Of a stretch of 64,000 nucleotides of DNA, positions 1 to 8,134 are shown piece after piece (the first letter of the stretch is position 1; each line of letters begins with the position of its first letter). Source of the DNA: Bacteroidales bacterium (GTDB lineage Bacteria; Bacteroidota; Bacteroidia; Bacteroidales; Lentimicrobiaceae); NCBI GenBank assembly GCA_016705005.1, contig JADIZB010000039.1, positions 128,220 through 192,219 on the forward strand. The letters run 5' to 3'. Under the pieces are notes generated by a model. The model saw only the letters and a program-made list of their open reading frames with translations, ran no database searches and was not told the origin of the DNA. The translations under genes were made by a program, and so were the position numbers.

Positions 1-18
1 CACAGGTCAGAAATCCAT

Positions 19-795
19 TTAACCCAGGATACCCTTAACCAGGTTGCCGGCAACTGATATAACCTGCCCTGTGACAAACCCGGAAGAAGGTGACAGCAAC
101 CAGATTGCAAGCTGAGCGAAATCAAGCGGATCACCCATTTTTCCCATACCAGTTTCAAAAACGAACTGCTGTCTGGCTTCATCCAAACTTATTCCGGCCT
201 CAGAGGATTTTCGTGTAAAAAGTCGTTGCATCGCGGCAGTATCATGATATCCGGGGGCTAGCACATTGATGGTCACACCCTTGCCTGAAAGTTCCGTAGC
301 AAGGGTACGGGCCATTCCTACTACAGCAGGTCTGAACGAATTGCTCAGAATCAATCCATCAACCGGTTGTTTAACTGAAACGCTTTCAATCAATACGATT
401 CTGCCATATCCAGCCTCCATAAATAGTGGAACCAGCATTTTTAATGTCTTCACTTTCCATGAAACCAGATCATTGTATGCCTTATCCCAGCTTTGTAGTG
501 ATGTATCGAAGAAGCCTCCTGGTGGAGGACCGCCGGCATTAACAACAACACCTGATGGAATTCTTCCGTTGATTCTATCAATAAGTGCTCCGGGGAAGTC
601 ATCCGAAGTAACATCGTGAACCAGAATTTCAAGCCCTGACCCACAATCACTGTGCAATCTTTCCAACTTTTCCGGATTTCTTGCTATTGCCAATACTGAA
701 CCACCTTCGGCAATTAAACTTCGGGTGATTGCTTCACCAAATCCAGAAGAAGCACCGGTGACAATGAAGAATTTGTTATCAATCCTTATATCCAT
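19..795 (-). CDS. SDR-family protein lacking the canonical Tyr/Lys pair
   Basis: This 258-residue protein has a Rossmann fold of the short-chain dehydrogenase/reductase family. The N-terminal cofactor-binding motif TGASSGFG is intact at about residues 14-21, followed by a conserved NAGG at about 86-89. The catalytic YxxxK position reads LSNSFRPAV, so neither the Tyr nor the Lys of classical SDRs is present, although the downstream helix (ATELSGKGVTINVLAPGY) aligns well. SDR subfamilies with this LSN-type replacement are known, so the protein may bind NAD(P)H but use different chemistry or none. It starts 15 bases after the stop of the helicase gene upstream on the same strand, so the two are probably co-transcribed. 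The substrate is not predictable. Confidence 0.85.
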   Translation of the reverse strand: MDIRIDNKFFIVTGASSGFGEAITRSLIAEGGSVLAIARNPEKLERLHSDCGSGLEILVHDVTSDDFPGALIDRINGRIPSGVVVNAGGPPPGGFFDTSLQSWDKAYNDLVSWKVKTLKMLVPLFMEAGYGRIVLIESVSVKQPVDGLILSNSFRPAVVGMARTLATELSGKGVTINVLAPGYHDTAAMQRLFTRKSSEAGISLDEARQQFVFETGMGKMGDPLDFAQLAIWLLSPSSGFVTGQVISVAGNLVKGILG

Positions 796-810
796 TTTTC
801 AGATTCCTGC

Positions 811-2046
811 TTATTTTTTTGGTTTTGGACGCCGTCCTGGTTTCCCCCTGAATTTTGGTTTATTAAGTGCGGGGTTATATTCCGGTCCTTCTCCGAGAGA
901 TTCAGGAGGCATTTGCTTTCGGATTTCATATCCGATAAGCTTTTCAATCCTGGCAAATTCACTTTGTTCGTGTTCATTAATAAAAGTGATCGCCACCCCT
1001 GTTTGTTCGGCCCTTGCCGTTCGACCTACCCTGTGTACATAATCTTCAGCATCGCGGGGAACATCGTAATTAACAACCAGGCTGATGTTCTCAATATCAA
1101 TTCCACGGGACAGAACATCTGTTGCTATAAGCATCTGTAACTGCCTGTTCCTGAATCTAAGAAGAACGCGTTCACGGTCTGATTGTTCCAGATCTGAATG
1201 AATATCAGCAACCTGCAGACCTTCTGCTGCAAGTTCACGGGTAATCGACTTAACTTTTGATTTAGTGGATGCAAAAACAAGGACACTGGGCAGATCACGT
1301 CCTTTGATCAAACCGGCCAATAACCTTGTTTTTTGCTTGTCGTAGGCAAGATAAGCCATTTGTAAAATTCCTGCCGCCGGTTTTGACAGGGAGATATTTA
1401 CTTCCACCGGATCTTTCAGAATTCTCTTGCTTAGTTCCCTTATCCTTGGAGGCATGGTTGCCGAAAAAAGCAACGTGCTTCTTGTCTCAGGTAAATAACT
1501 GATAATACGCATTATATCATCAAAGAAGCCCATATCCAACATTCTGTCGGCTTCGTCCAGAATCAGATGCTGGAGGTTCTGCACCGGAACAATATCCATA
1601 TTAAGAAATGAGATCAGTTTACCCGGAGTTGCTACAACAATATCAACTCCCTGACTCAGAGCTTTTCGCTGCTGCTCCCATTCCATCCCATCGGTTCCGC
1701 CATAAACCGGAAGAGAACTTATATCAAGAAAATAACTGAATCCTTCAAGCTGTTGGGCAATCTGAACCGCCAGTTCACGCGTTGGTGCAATGATAATCGT
1801 ATTGATTCCTTTTACAGGATTCTCAATGATCCGGTGAAGTATGGGTAAAAGGTATGCGGCAGTCTTGCCTGTCCCTGTTTGGGCACAACCAATCACATCC
1901 TCACCCGCCAGTACATGAGGAATGATTTGTGACTGAATTGGAGTTGGCTTTTCGAAGCCGACAGTATCAAGGCCTTCCATAACACCCTCATTAAATCCAA
2001 ACTGCCGGAAATTTGTGTATTCTATTAATTCAATCTTGTTGGTCAT
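811..2046 (-). CDS. DEAD-box ATP-dependent RNA helicase (RhlE-like)
   Basis: A 411-residue RNA helicase with both RecA-like lobes. Visible motifs in order are the Q motif (FEKPTPIQ), motif I AQTGTGKT, PTRELA, DEAD within LDEADRMLDMGF, SAT, and motif VI HRVGRTAR. A short basic, Lys/Arg/Pro-rich tail ends the protein, as in RhlE/CsdA-type enzymes that unwind structured RNA during ribosome assembly or mRNA decay. The ATG at 2046 is preferred; a TTG two codons upstream (2052) also lies in frame. The SDR gene follows after 15 bases on the same strand. No accessory RNA-binding domain is recognisable after lobe 2. Confidence 0.93.
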   Translation of the reverse strand: MTNKIELIEYTNFRQFGFNEGVMEGLDTVGFEKPTPIQSQIIPHVLAGEDVIGCAQTGTGKTAAYLLPILHRIIENPVKGINTIIIAPTRELAVQIAQQLEGFSYFLDISSLPVYGGTDGMEWEQQRKALSQGVDIVVATPGKLISFLNMDIVPVQNLQHLILDEADRMLDMGFFDDIMRIISYLPETRSTLLFSATMPPRIRELSKRILKDPVEVNISLSKPAAGILQMAYLAYDKQKTRLLAGLIKGRDLPSVLVFASTKSKVKSITRELAAEGLQVADIHSDLEQSDRERVLLRFRNRQLQMLIATDVLSRGIDIENISLVVNYDVPRDAEDYVHRVGRTARAEQTGVAITFINEHEQSEFARIEKLIGYEIRKQMPPESLGEGPEYNPALNKPKFRGKPGRRPKPKK

Positions 2047-2145
2047 AATCAATCTGGTTATCGGGTCTTGTCTGTTTCATTAAATAGTTTCCAAAAGTAG
2101 GCAATTCCGGGCAGACTGGTTAGCTTATTCAGGAGTCTACAAAAA

Positions 2146-2175
2146 CAAAGAGGGAGTCAACTGACTCCCTCTTTG
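2146..2175 (-). terminator. Rho-independent terminator of the first small lipoprotein gene
   Basis: A perfect 14-bp inverted repeat (2146-2159 with 2162-2175) is followed, in the minus direction, by a T-rich run (complement of 2141-2145). It lies 26 bases past the lipoprotein stop codon. Confidence 0.85.
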
Positions 2176-2200
2176 AAAGTTAACCCAAAGGGATATTATA

Positions 2201-2452
2201 CTACTTTTTGCCTTTTTTCAGATTGGCAATAGAATCAGCTACCCTGGTTGAATCAGCGATCCTTTGTTGTTCAGCAGCAACAGCATTGATTGAGTCCTGA
2301 ACTCTCATTGCTTCAGCTTCAACTGCAGCGATTGAGTCAGCAATTCTGACAGAGTCGAGACGAGCCTGCTCAGCTTTTTGCTCAGCACTTGGACCACAGG
2401 CAACCAATGTTGCCAAACCAGCAATAACTAAAATTTGAGATAAAGTTTTCAT
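2201..2452 (-). CDS. Small helical lipoprotein, copy 1
   Basis: An 83-residue predicted lipoprotein. A short signal peptide ends in the lipobox LVAC (Cys19), so the mature form should be lipidated and membrane-anchored. The rest is a strongly charged, Ala/Glu/Gln-rich helix with recurring ADSI, QDSI and ADST steps, probably a coiled coil, ending in LKKGKK. The start at 2452 gives a proper signal peptide; the longer in-frame extension to 2515 does not. It is paralogous to the gene at 2821-3051, nearly identical over the first 68 residues but with many synonymous DNA differences. Six extra residues (RVADSI-like repeat) and a different tail distinguish it. Function is unknown; size, lipidation and Lys end recall Braun-type lipoproteins, but that is only an analogy. 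Confidence 0.85.
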   Translation of the reverse strand: MKTLSQILVIAGLATLVACGPSAEQKAEQARLDSVRIADSIAAVEAEAMRVQDSINAVAAEQQRIADSTRVADSIANLKKGKK

Positions 2453-2766
2453 GTTTGAAGTTCTTTTTAAAACGCTGCAAAAATAAATAAATATTTGATT
2501 AAAAATTAAAGTCAAAATTTTTTTTTAATAAAATCTTAATATTGCTATTCTTTTGATTATCATTACATTATACTAAAAACAAACAACCTGTCTGTTAAAA
2601 TGATTAAGCAGGGATTAAAAATCATCAATAATAGGCACTTTATTTCATTATAATAATTCCAAAATAAAACGGAAAATAAACAAAATTTTAACGACATGCT
2701 GGCGAAAGTGGTGAATCACGCATTCAGAAGGAAAAGAAAATGGTTTTAGGAAGTAAACGCAAAAAA
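2453..2766. other. AT-rich spacer between the two lipoprotein genes
   Basis: No coding region is supported here. It holds the presumed upstream region of copy 1, with a CAAAnnTA box (minus-strand -7 element) at 2478-2485 but no well-placed -33 partner. The rest is low-complexity A/T-rich DNA. Confidence 0.6.
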
Positions 2767-2794
2767 GAAGAGGAAGTAAAAATACTTCCTCTTC
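2767..2794 (-). terminator. Rho-independent terminator of the second small lipoprotein gene
   Basis: A 12-bp perfect stem (2767-2778 with 2783-2794) has a 4-base loop. On the minus strand it is followed by a run of T (complement of 2761-2766). It lies 26 bases beyond the stop codon, the same layout as at copy 1, so the terminator region may have been duplicated with the gene. Confidence 0.85.
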
Positions 2795-2820
2795 AGAATA
2801 AAATAATCGTAGTTTCCAGA

Positions 2821-3051
2821 CTATTTCTTAACAGGTAAAGCTGCGATTGAGTCAGCTATCCTCTGCTGTTCAGCAGCAACAGCGTTGATTGAATCCTGAA
2901 CCCTCATAGCTTCAGCTTCAACTGCTGCAATTGAATCAGCTACCCTGATTGAATCAAGACGAGCCTGTTCTGCTTTCTGTTCTGCACTTGGTCCGCAAGC
3001 AACTAAGGTTGCCAGTCCGGCAATTACTAAGATCTGTGATAATGTTTTCAT
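2821..3051 (-). CDS. Small helical lipoprotein, copy 2
   Basis: A 76-residue paralogue of the gene at 2201-2452. It has the same signal peptide and lipobox (LVAC, Cys19), and the same Ala/Glu-rich helix with DSI steps at irregular 6- and 14-residue spacings. The tail is shorter and ends in LPVKK. Apart from a VRI/IRV swap the two are identical for about 68 residues, yet their DNA differs at many third codon positions. This indicates an older duplication held by purifying selection at the protein level. It has its own promoter and terminator, so the two copies can be expressed independently. Function unknown. Confidence 0.85.
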   Translation of the reverse strand: MKTLSQILVIAGLATLVACGPSAEQKAEQARLDSIRVADSIAAVEAEAMRVQDSINAVAAEQQRIADSIAALPVKK

Positions 3052-3077
3052 GTTTGAGTGTTAGTTTTAAAACAAGG

Positions 3078-3109
3078 CAAAGATATATAAAAACTATATT
3101 AAAAAGCAA
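3078..3109 (-). promoter_or_regulatory. Bacteroidota-type promoter of lipoprotein copy 2
   Basis: On the plus strand CAAAGATA (3078-3085) is the complement of a TAnnTTTG -7 box. CAA at 3107-3109 is a possible -33 element 21 bases away. Transcription would start about 20 bases before the ATG at 3051. Confidence 0.6.
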
Positions 3110-3316
3110 TTCTTTAGAAAAATATTTTAACCTTTCTTTAATGAATATAATCGATTGTTATTCAGGCATATAATTCTGTAATTGTTAATAACTTTGTTCG
3201 GCAATATTAAAATAGCCTTAAATATTAGCTTCAATTTTAATCAATTTTGGCAAATCAGTGCTTTTAGTCGCACTGATTATAATATTCTGATGCCCATTGT
3301 TGGTTTAAAATAGAAT

Positions 3317-3324
3317 TATCTTTG
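3317..3324 (+). promoter_or_regulatory. -7 promoter box of rarA-kdsA
   Basis: TATCTTTG matches TAnnTTTG exactly and lies 19 bases before the rarA ATG. A TTG at 3297-3299 is a weaker -33 candidate. Confidence 0.6.
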
Positions 3325-3343
3325 TGAAGGCTATCCATAAAAG

Positions 3344-4627
3344 ATGTACGATAAAAACCATCTACCACCTCTCGCAGAGCAACTGCGACCATATTCCTTT
3401 GAAGGATATGTTGGTCAGCAGCACCTGGTAGGAGAAAATGGAGTCCTCAGACTTGCAGTTGAATCTGGTAATCTTCCTTCGATGATTTTCTGGGGACCTC
3501 CCGGTGTCGGGAAAACAACACTTGCTTCAATAATATCCCATGCCCTTAACAGGCCCTTCTTCTCACTCAGCGCAATAAACTCAGGTGTAAAAGACATCAG
3601 GGAAGTTATTGAGAAAGCTGATACATCTGATTCAAATGCCATCCTTTTTATTGATGAAATTCACCGGTTCAGTAAATCCCAGCAGGATTCCCTTCTTGGT
3701 GCAGTAGAAAAGGGAATAGTAACTTTGATTGGAGCCACCACAGAAAACCCATCATTCGAGGTGATAGGTCCTTTATTATCAAGATGTCAGGTTTATATCT
3801 TAAAACCCCTGGAAGAAGCAGAATTAAGAACTATAATTACAAAAGCAGTTGAGAAGATAAGGCAAACAACTGGTCTTGAGCTCGTTATCAAGGAGGAAGA
3901 AGCGCTGATGAGAATCTCGGGAGGTGATGCAAGAAAATTATTGAATGCCATAGATATTTTGACAGGAACATCGAAGTCTCAAAACGGCAGACTTGAAATT
4001 GATAATGCCACTACGTTGTCAATTATTCAGCAAAACCTGGCGTTATATGACAAGAAGGGTGAGATGCATTATGATATTATCTCGGCATTCATCAAGTCAA
4101 TGCGTGGAAGCGACCCAAATGCTGCTGTATATTGGTTGGCCAGAATGATTGAATCGGGTGAAGACCCTCTATTTATTGCCCGACGAATGCTGATTCTTGC
4201 AGCAGAGGATATTGGAAATGCAAATCCTAATGCTTTGCTTCTTGCAAATTCCTGCTTTGATGCTGTGCATAAAACCGGCTATCCTGAATGCAGGATCATC
4301 CTTTCGCAATGTGCTACCTATCTGGCCTGTTCCCCGAAAAGTAATGCATCCTATATGGCTATTGAGAATGCGCTGCTGCTGGTGAAAACAAAAGGTGATT
4401 TGCCTGTGCCGATTCAAATCAGGAATGCACCAACAAAGTTTATGAAGAACCTGGGCTATGGGGCAGATTATAAATATGCCCATAACTATGAAGGGAACTT
4501 TGCTGAAATGGAATTCCTGCCGGAGAAAATCAGAGGAACAAAATTATATGATCCCGGCAATAATCCGAGGGAAAGTGAATTCAGATCACGGCTAAAACAG
4601 TGCTGGAATAATAAATACGATTATTAG
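3344..4627 (+). CDS. rarA: Replication-associated recombination protein A (MgsA/RarA AAA+ ATPase)
   Basis: A 427-residue AAA+ ATPase of the RarA/MgsA/WRNIP1 family, which acts at stalled replication forks and single-stranded DNA gaps and resembles clamp-loader ATPases. Walker A is GPPGVGKTT at about residues 51-59; Walker B is IDEIHRF. Sensor 1 (GATTENPSF), the Arg finger region (LLSRCQV) and the C-terminal tetramerisation domain (SMRGSDPNAAVYWLARM) are all visible. Length is normal for the family. The start codon lies just downstream of a good -7 box. kdsA follows after 20 bases on the same strand, so the two are probably transcribed together, although their functions are unrelated. Confidence 0.96.
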   Translation: MYDKNHLPPLAEQLRPYSFEGYVGQQHLVGENGVLRLAVESGNLPSMIFWGPPGVGKTTLASIISHALNRPFFSLSAINSGVKDIREVIEKADTSDSNAILFIDEIHRFSKSQQDSLLGAVEKGIVTLIGATTENPSFEVIGPLLSRCQVYILKPLEEAELRTIITKAVEKIRQTTGLELVIKEEEALMRISGGDARKLLNAIDILTGTSKSQNGRLEIDNATTLSIIQQNLALYDKKGEMHYDIISAFIKSMRGSDPNAAVYWLARMIESGEDPLFIARRMLILAAEDIGNANPNALLLANSCFDAVHKTGYPECRIILSQCATYLACSPKSNASYMAIENALLLVKTKGDLPVPIQIRNAPTKFMKNLGYGADYKYAHNYEGNFAEMEFLPEKIRGTKLYDPGNNPRESEFRSRLKQCWNNKYDY

Positions 4628-4647
4628 TCAATCAAACTCCTAGAATA

Positions 4648-5469
4648 ATGATTCCGAAAATAGAAGGCTTAACCAGTTTTGCGAATGACAATTTCTTCCT
4701 GATAGCTGGGCCATGCGTGGTTGAGAATGAATCGATGCCCTTGGAAATTGCTGTTAAAATTAAGAAACTCGCTGACCAATTTGAGATTCCATTCATCTTT
4801 AAAGCTTCTTACCGGAAAGCTAACCGGTCAAAGGCAGGGTCTTTCAGCGGAATCGGAGATCAGATTGCCCTTGAGTGTCTGGCGGCAGTAAGAAGGGAAT
4901 TGGGCATTCCGGTAATCACTGATATTCATAACCCATCAGAGGCATTACTTGCCGCCAGATATACTGATGCACTTCAAATACCTGCTTTCCTGTGCAGACA
5001 AACTGATCTGCTTGAAGCTGCCGCAGAAACGGGAAAATGGGTCAACATTAAAAAAGGACAATTTCTTTCTCCGGATTCAATGAAATTTGCCATAGAAAAA
5101 GTTAAAGACCATGGCAACAACAACATTATGGTAACCGACCGTGGTACAATGTTCGGATATCATGACCTGATTGTTGATATGCGCTCTATACCTGAAATGC
5201 AGGAATTCAAGGTGCCTGTGATTCTTGATATTACACACTCTTTACAGCAACCCAATCAGAAGGAAGGCATAAGTGGTGGCCGACCGGCAATGATATCAAC
5301 TATCGGGAAAGCAGGTATTGCAGCAGGTGCGGATGGGATATTCCTTGAAACCCACCCTGACCCGTCAACAGCAAAATCGGATGGAGCAAATATGCTTTCG
5401 CTGAATCTGCTTGAAAAGCTTCTGCATGACCTTGTGGTTATGAGACAGGCTTATTTAAAGACAAAATGA
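4648..5469 (+). CDS. kdsA: 3-deoxy-8-phosphooctulonate synthase (Kdo-8-phosphate synthase)
   Basis: A 273-residue class I DAHP-synthase-family enzyme that condenses phosphoenolpyruvate with arabinose 5-phosphate to give Kdo-8-phosphate, the committed step towards Kdo for lipid A and LPS core. Family signatures include IAGPCVVEN near the N-terminus, FKASYRKANRS (substrate-binding loop), VTDIHNP, IKKGQFLSP, TDRGTMFGYHDL and FLETHPDP. The length is typical for KdsA and shorter than most DAHP synthases. Kdo production fits an LPS-bearing Gram-negative cell. Within this window it complements the heptose and nucleotide-sugar genes further downstream, though it is not linked to them. Confidence 0.96.
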   Translation: MIPKIEGLTSFANDNFFLIAGPCVVENESMPLEIAVKIKKLADQFEIPFIFKASYRKANRSKAGSFSGIGDQIALECLAAVRRELGIPVITDIHNPSEALLAARYTDALQIPAFLCRQTDLLEAAAETGKWVNIKKGQFLSPDSMKFAIEKVKDHGNNNIMVTDRGTMFGYHDLIVDMRSIPEMQEFKVPVILDITHSLQQPNQKEGISGGRPAMISTIGKAGIAAGADGIFLETHPDPSTAKSDGANMLSLNLLEKLLHDLVVMRQAYLKTK

Positions 5470-5486
5470 AAATTTAAATCAAGAAA

Positions 5487-6080
5487 TCAGGAAACACCTG
5501 GAAATATCAGTGAAGTTAAGATTTTTAATAAAATCTCAGAAATATATTGAATTCCAAATACTGAGATTACCAGTATTATAACAAATCCCGGCAGTTTATT
5601 TGTCGGGGTTTGAAGCATAACCGGTAAACCTGTCCATAGAAGTACGATTGAATATAATCCCGGCAGCATGATAAAAGCAAGGGAAGAATGAAGATTAGCC
5701 AAAATGTATAATAGATATACTGGTGTATATGAATAAATTACAATCTTTCCTGATCTTGAATAGTCCTTAATAGATAAAAAACTGCCGGATAAACCATAAA
5801 CGAAAACGGTCGTCAACATGATTGTAAGCACCTGCAGGAAGATAAAAAAGCCTGTATGAATTAATGGTAATGAGAATCTGTATGCATCAATATCAAGTAC
5901 ATTCCTTACGAACAGGAAACTTCCGATGAATTCAGAAACTGATCCCAGAAGAACCAATGGCAAAGCATAAGAAATAAATGTTTCTTTAAGTGTACGCTTC
6001 TCCAGATTGATCACTTTCCATTCCCATTTTGGGAAAAGAAGCATATTCCGGATTCGGCCCCGACTATTGTTACTTTCCAT
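5487..6080 (-). CDS. Yip1-family integral membrane protein
   Basis: A 197-residue protein with a short cytoplasmic N-terminus and about five hydrophobic segments. The opening PKWEWKVINLEK resembles bacterial Yip1-domain (DUF1282-like) proteins, in which a P-x-x-W motif precedes the membrane region. The role of these proteins in bacteria is not established. It converges on kdsA with only 17 bases between the stop codons, and follows the DUF4831 gene by 14 bases on the same strand, suggesting a two-gene operon. Confidence 0.7.
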   Translation of the reverse strand: MESNNSRGRIRNMLLFPKWEWKVINLEKRTLKETFISYALPLVLLGSVSEFIGSFLFVRNVLDIDAYRFSLPLIHTGFFIFLQVLTIMLTTVFVYGLSGSFLSIKDYSRSGKIVIYSYTPVYLLYILANLHSSLAFIMLPGLYSIVLLWTGLPVMLQTPTNKLPGFVIILVISVFGIQYISEILLKILTSLIFPGVS

Positions 6081-6094
6081 GTTTCAATTTTTCA

Positions 6095-7273
6095 TTATTC
6101 TGAAACAGCATGGATTACATTTCCAGTTTCAGCATTAAAGCGAACATTTGACATATTTCCTGCCGGAAGGTATGTAATAAGGCCCATTTGACTGATGAAC
6201 ATCTGCTTTTCTGAAACCGAGACCCCTCCTATCCTTAGGGTAACTACTGCTTTTTCGGGTATCCGATAGTAAAACCCATGAAGTTTCTTTATAACCTGAT
6301 CACGTTGTTTGACAAAGTCTTCAATTGCCTTATTTTGATTCAATGGGGTTATAACCAAACTCACCGACTCACCTGTAGGGCCTGCCTTATCAGAAATTCC
6401 CCTGGACTTTGAAAAGCGGCAAATGGTCTCAAGAGTTCCTTCTGCAGTAGATTCCGGAGTTACATAATAAGTATAAACCTGCACAGACTCCTTTGAATAA
6501 CCTTTGAACAAAGCAAGGTATTCCCTTTCCATCCGGTTTAATTGATCAAGCATAAATTCAAGGCTTTCCTTTGAATAATTAACTTCCTGATATCCGGTAA
6601 TCAGACTGAATTTATTGTCCTCAATCCGATATATCAGATCAGCAACTTCTCTTGCCTGTTGATCTGTAGTCTTCTCAAAGATACTTCTTTTAAGCACTTT
6701 CTCTTCTATAATCGTAGTATCTATACTGATGCGTCTGATTACTGTGTCAACTTTCTCAATAAGCACTGGTTTAAGAAGATCACGAAATGGCTTCAGATTT
6801 TCATTTCCAAAATCCCCGGAAACGATTGCATCTCTGATTTCCTTCCTGCTTTGTCCAATATCAGCAAATCCACTGATATACCCCTCTTCGGCCATGGTTA
6901 TCATCAATGAGCGTGAATCTTTTACTTTGTCATCGATTTCAACAAAATAAAACTGTTGTGGATCAACTTCAGCAATTGATGTCATTTCAATAGGTCCGAT
7001 TTTATATGAGGTTGAATTCTCATTTATTATAGTGGTTAACCCAAGCAACTTACCTGCATATTCAGCAAATGGGCCTTTAAAGTTATCTGTCTTAATAACC
7101 TCAATCTGGATTTTGATGACATTCCTGGGAAGAGAATAAATTATCCCGTCTTTTTCGGATGAAGGTTTTCCGGAACTGAATGGCACTACATTGATTTGTC
7201 CATAAATACTTGAACTATTGATGAGTATGAGAAATACTAAACAAAAGCCGTAGATATAACCTCTTGTTTTCAT
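6095..7273 (-). CDS. DUF4831-family exported protein
   Basis: A 392-residue protein with a cleavable signal peptide (hydrophobic residues about 7-24, then SSSIYGQ), so it is exported to the periplasm or cell surface. The order of conserved blocks (IYSLPRNVIKIQIEV, GPFAEYAGKLLGL, SYKIGPIEMTSIAEVDP) matches my recollection of the Bacteroidota-restricted DUF4831 family. No enzymatic motif is visible. The Yip1-like membrane protein follows after 14 bases. Function unknown. Confidence 0.72.
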   Translation of the reverse strand: MKTRGYIYGFCLVFLILINSSSIYGQINVVPFSSGKPSSEKDGIIYSLPRNVIKIQIEVIKTDNFKGPFAEYAGKLLGLTTIINENSTSYKIGPIEMTSIAEVDPQQFYFVEIDDKVKDSRSLMITMAEEGYISGFADIGQSRKEIRDAIVSGDFGNENLKPFRDLLKPVLIEKVDTVIRRISIDTTIIEEKVLKRSIFEKTTDQQAREVADLIYRIEDNKFSLITGYQEVNYSKESLEFMLDQLNRMEREYLALFKGYSKESVQVYTYYVTPESTAEGTLETICRFSKSRGISDKAGPTGESVSLVITPLNQNKAIEDFVKQRDQVIKKLHGFYYRIPEKAVVTLRIGGVSVSEKQMFISQMGLITYLPAGNMSNVRFNAETGNVIHAVSE

Positions 7274-7696
7274 AATAACTGATTAGGGGTTCAAAATTAG
7301 CTTTTTTATTTTAATGAAGCTTGATTTATATATCTGAAAAACATGCAAATAGGTTTACAATAAGTAAAGGTACTATTTACAGTACTATTGAATTCATTAT
7401 GAGCGAAAAAAGGAAACAAAGATTATAGATCAAGGCATCTGCAGTTAAAATTACTGTGATTTTTCCCCTGCTTTGAAAATAGCCCAACTCTCAATATTTC
7501 ATCTTTTATTTGACTTTTCTATATAACCCGATTCTGAGTCAGGAAAAATTGAAGAGATAACACTTGCTTAAACCAGAGAGATTAGATTATTCCTGAATAG
7601 AGTTTAAGTCAACTCATTTCTTAATTTTAAAGTCAGAAACCTGATGATGAAATATGAACAAATATCTGTACTTTTAGGCAAATATTTTCTTTATTC
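7274..7696. other. Gene-free AT-rich divergent intergenic region
   Basis: No ORF is supported. A minus-strand -7 box (CAAAATTA, 7292-7299) lies 18 bases before the DUF4831 start. A weaker plus-strand box (TACTTTTA) lies shortly before the DUF2061 gene. Nothing else is recognisable. Confidence 0.55.
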
Positions 7697-8062
7697 ATGA
7701 ACATCAAGAACAAATCAAATTCCTCTGGACTAACTGAAACAGACGCCGATACAATATTCAGAGACAGTCCACAAAGAAGCTTCATTAAAGCCCTCACTTA
7801 CAGGGTTATGGCTTCTGGAGTTATGTTTATTGTCTTCTTTATCATTTTCAGAAGCGCAACAAAGCGCACATTAAATGAAAGCCTTGGTGATGCAACGTTA
7901 ATCAGTATAATAGATTTTGTTGTTAAACTGGCTATTTATTATTTCCATGAAAGAATTTGGTCAGGAATAAAATGGGGCAAATACTGGAGAAGAAATTACT
8001 GGGCAAGAAAAGCCTGGAAGAGAGCATACAGAAAAGCTCATGCAGGAAATAATCACTTGTAA
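7697..8062 (+). CDS. DUF2061-domain small membrane protein
   Basis: A 121-residue protein with two hydrophobic segments. It matches the DUF2061 pattern: a SFIKALTYRVMAS opening, a polar loop, a second membrane helix, and the closing YYFHERIWSGIKWG. A positively charged Arg/Lys/Trp-rich tail of about 30 residues follows. In some bacteria DUF2061 domains occur next to or fused with sulfate-assimilation genes, but no such genes are near here. It converges on the glutamine synthetase gene across a shared terminator. Confidence 0.8.
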   Translation: MNIKNKSNSSGLTETDADTIFRDSPQRSFIKALTYRVMASGVMFIVFFIIFRSATKRTLNESLGDATLISIIDFVVKLAIYYFHERIWSGIKWGKYWRRNYWARKAWKRAYRKAHAGNNHL

Positions 8063-8089
8063 TTGAAAAAAAGGTTATTCATGTAAAAG

Positions 8090-8122
8090 AATCAGCCCCG
8101 GCAAAGAATTCCGGGGCTGATT
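8090..8122. terminator. Bidirectional terminator between the DUF2061 gene and glnN
   Basis: A 12-bp GC-rich perfect stem (8090-8101 with 8111-8122) has a 9-base loop. It is followed by TTTT on the plus strand and by TCTTTT on the minus strand. It sits between two converging genes. Confidence 0.85.
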
Positions 8123-8134
8123 TTGCTTTAAAAT

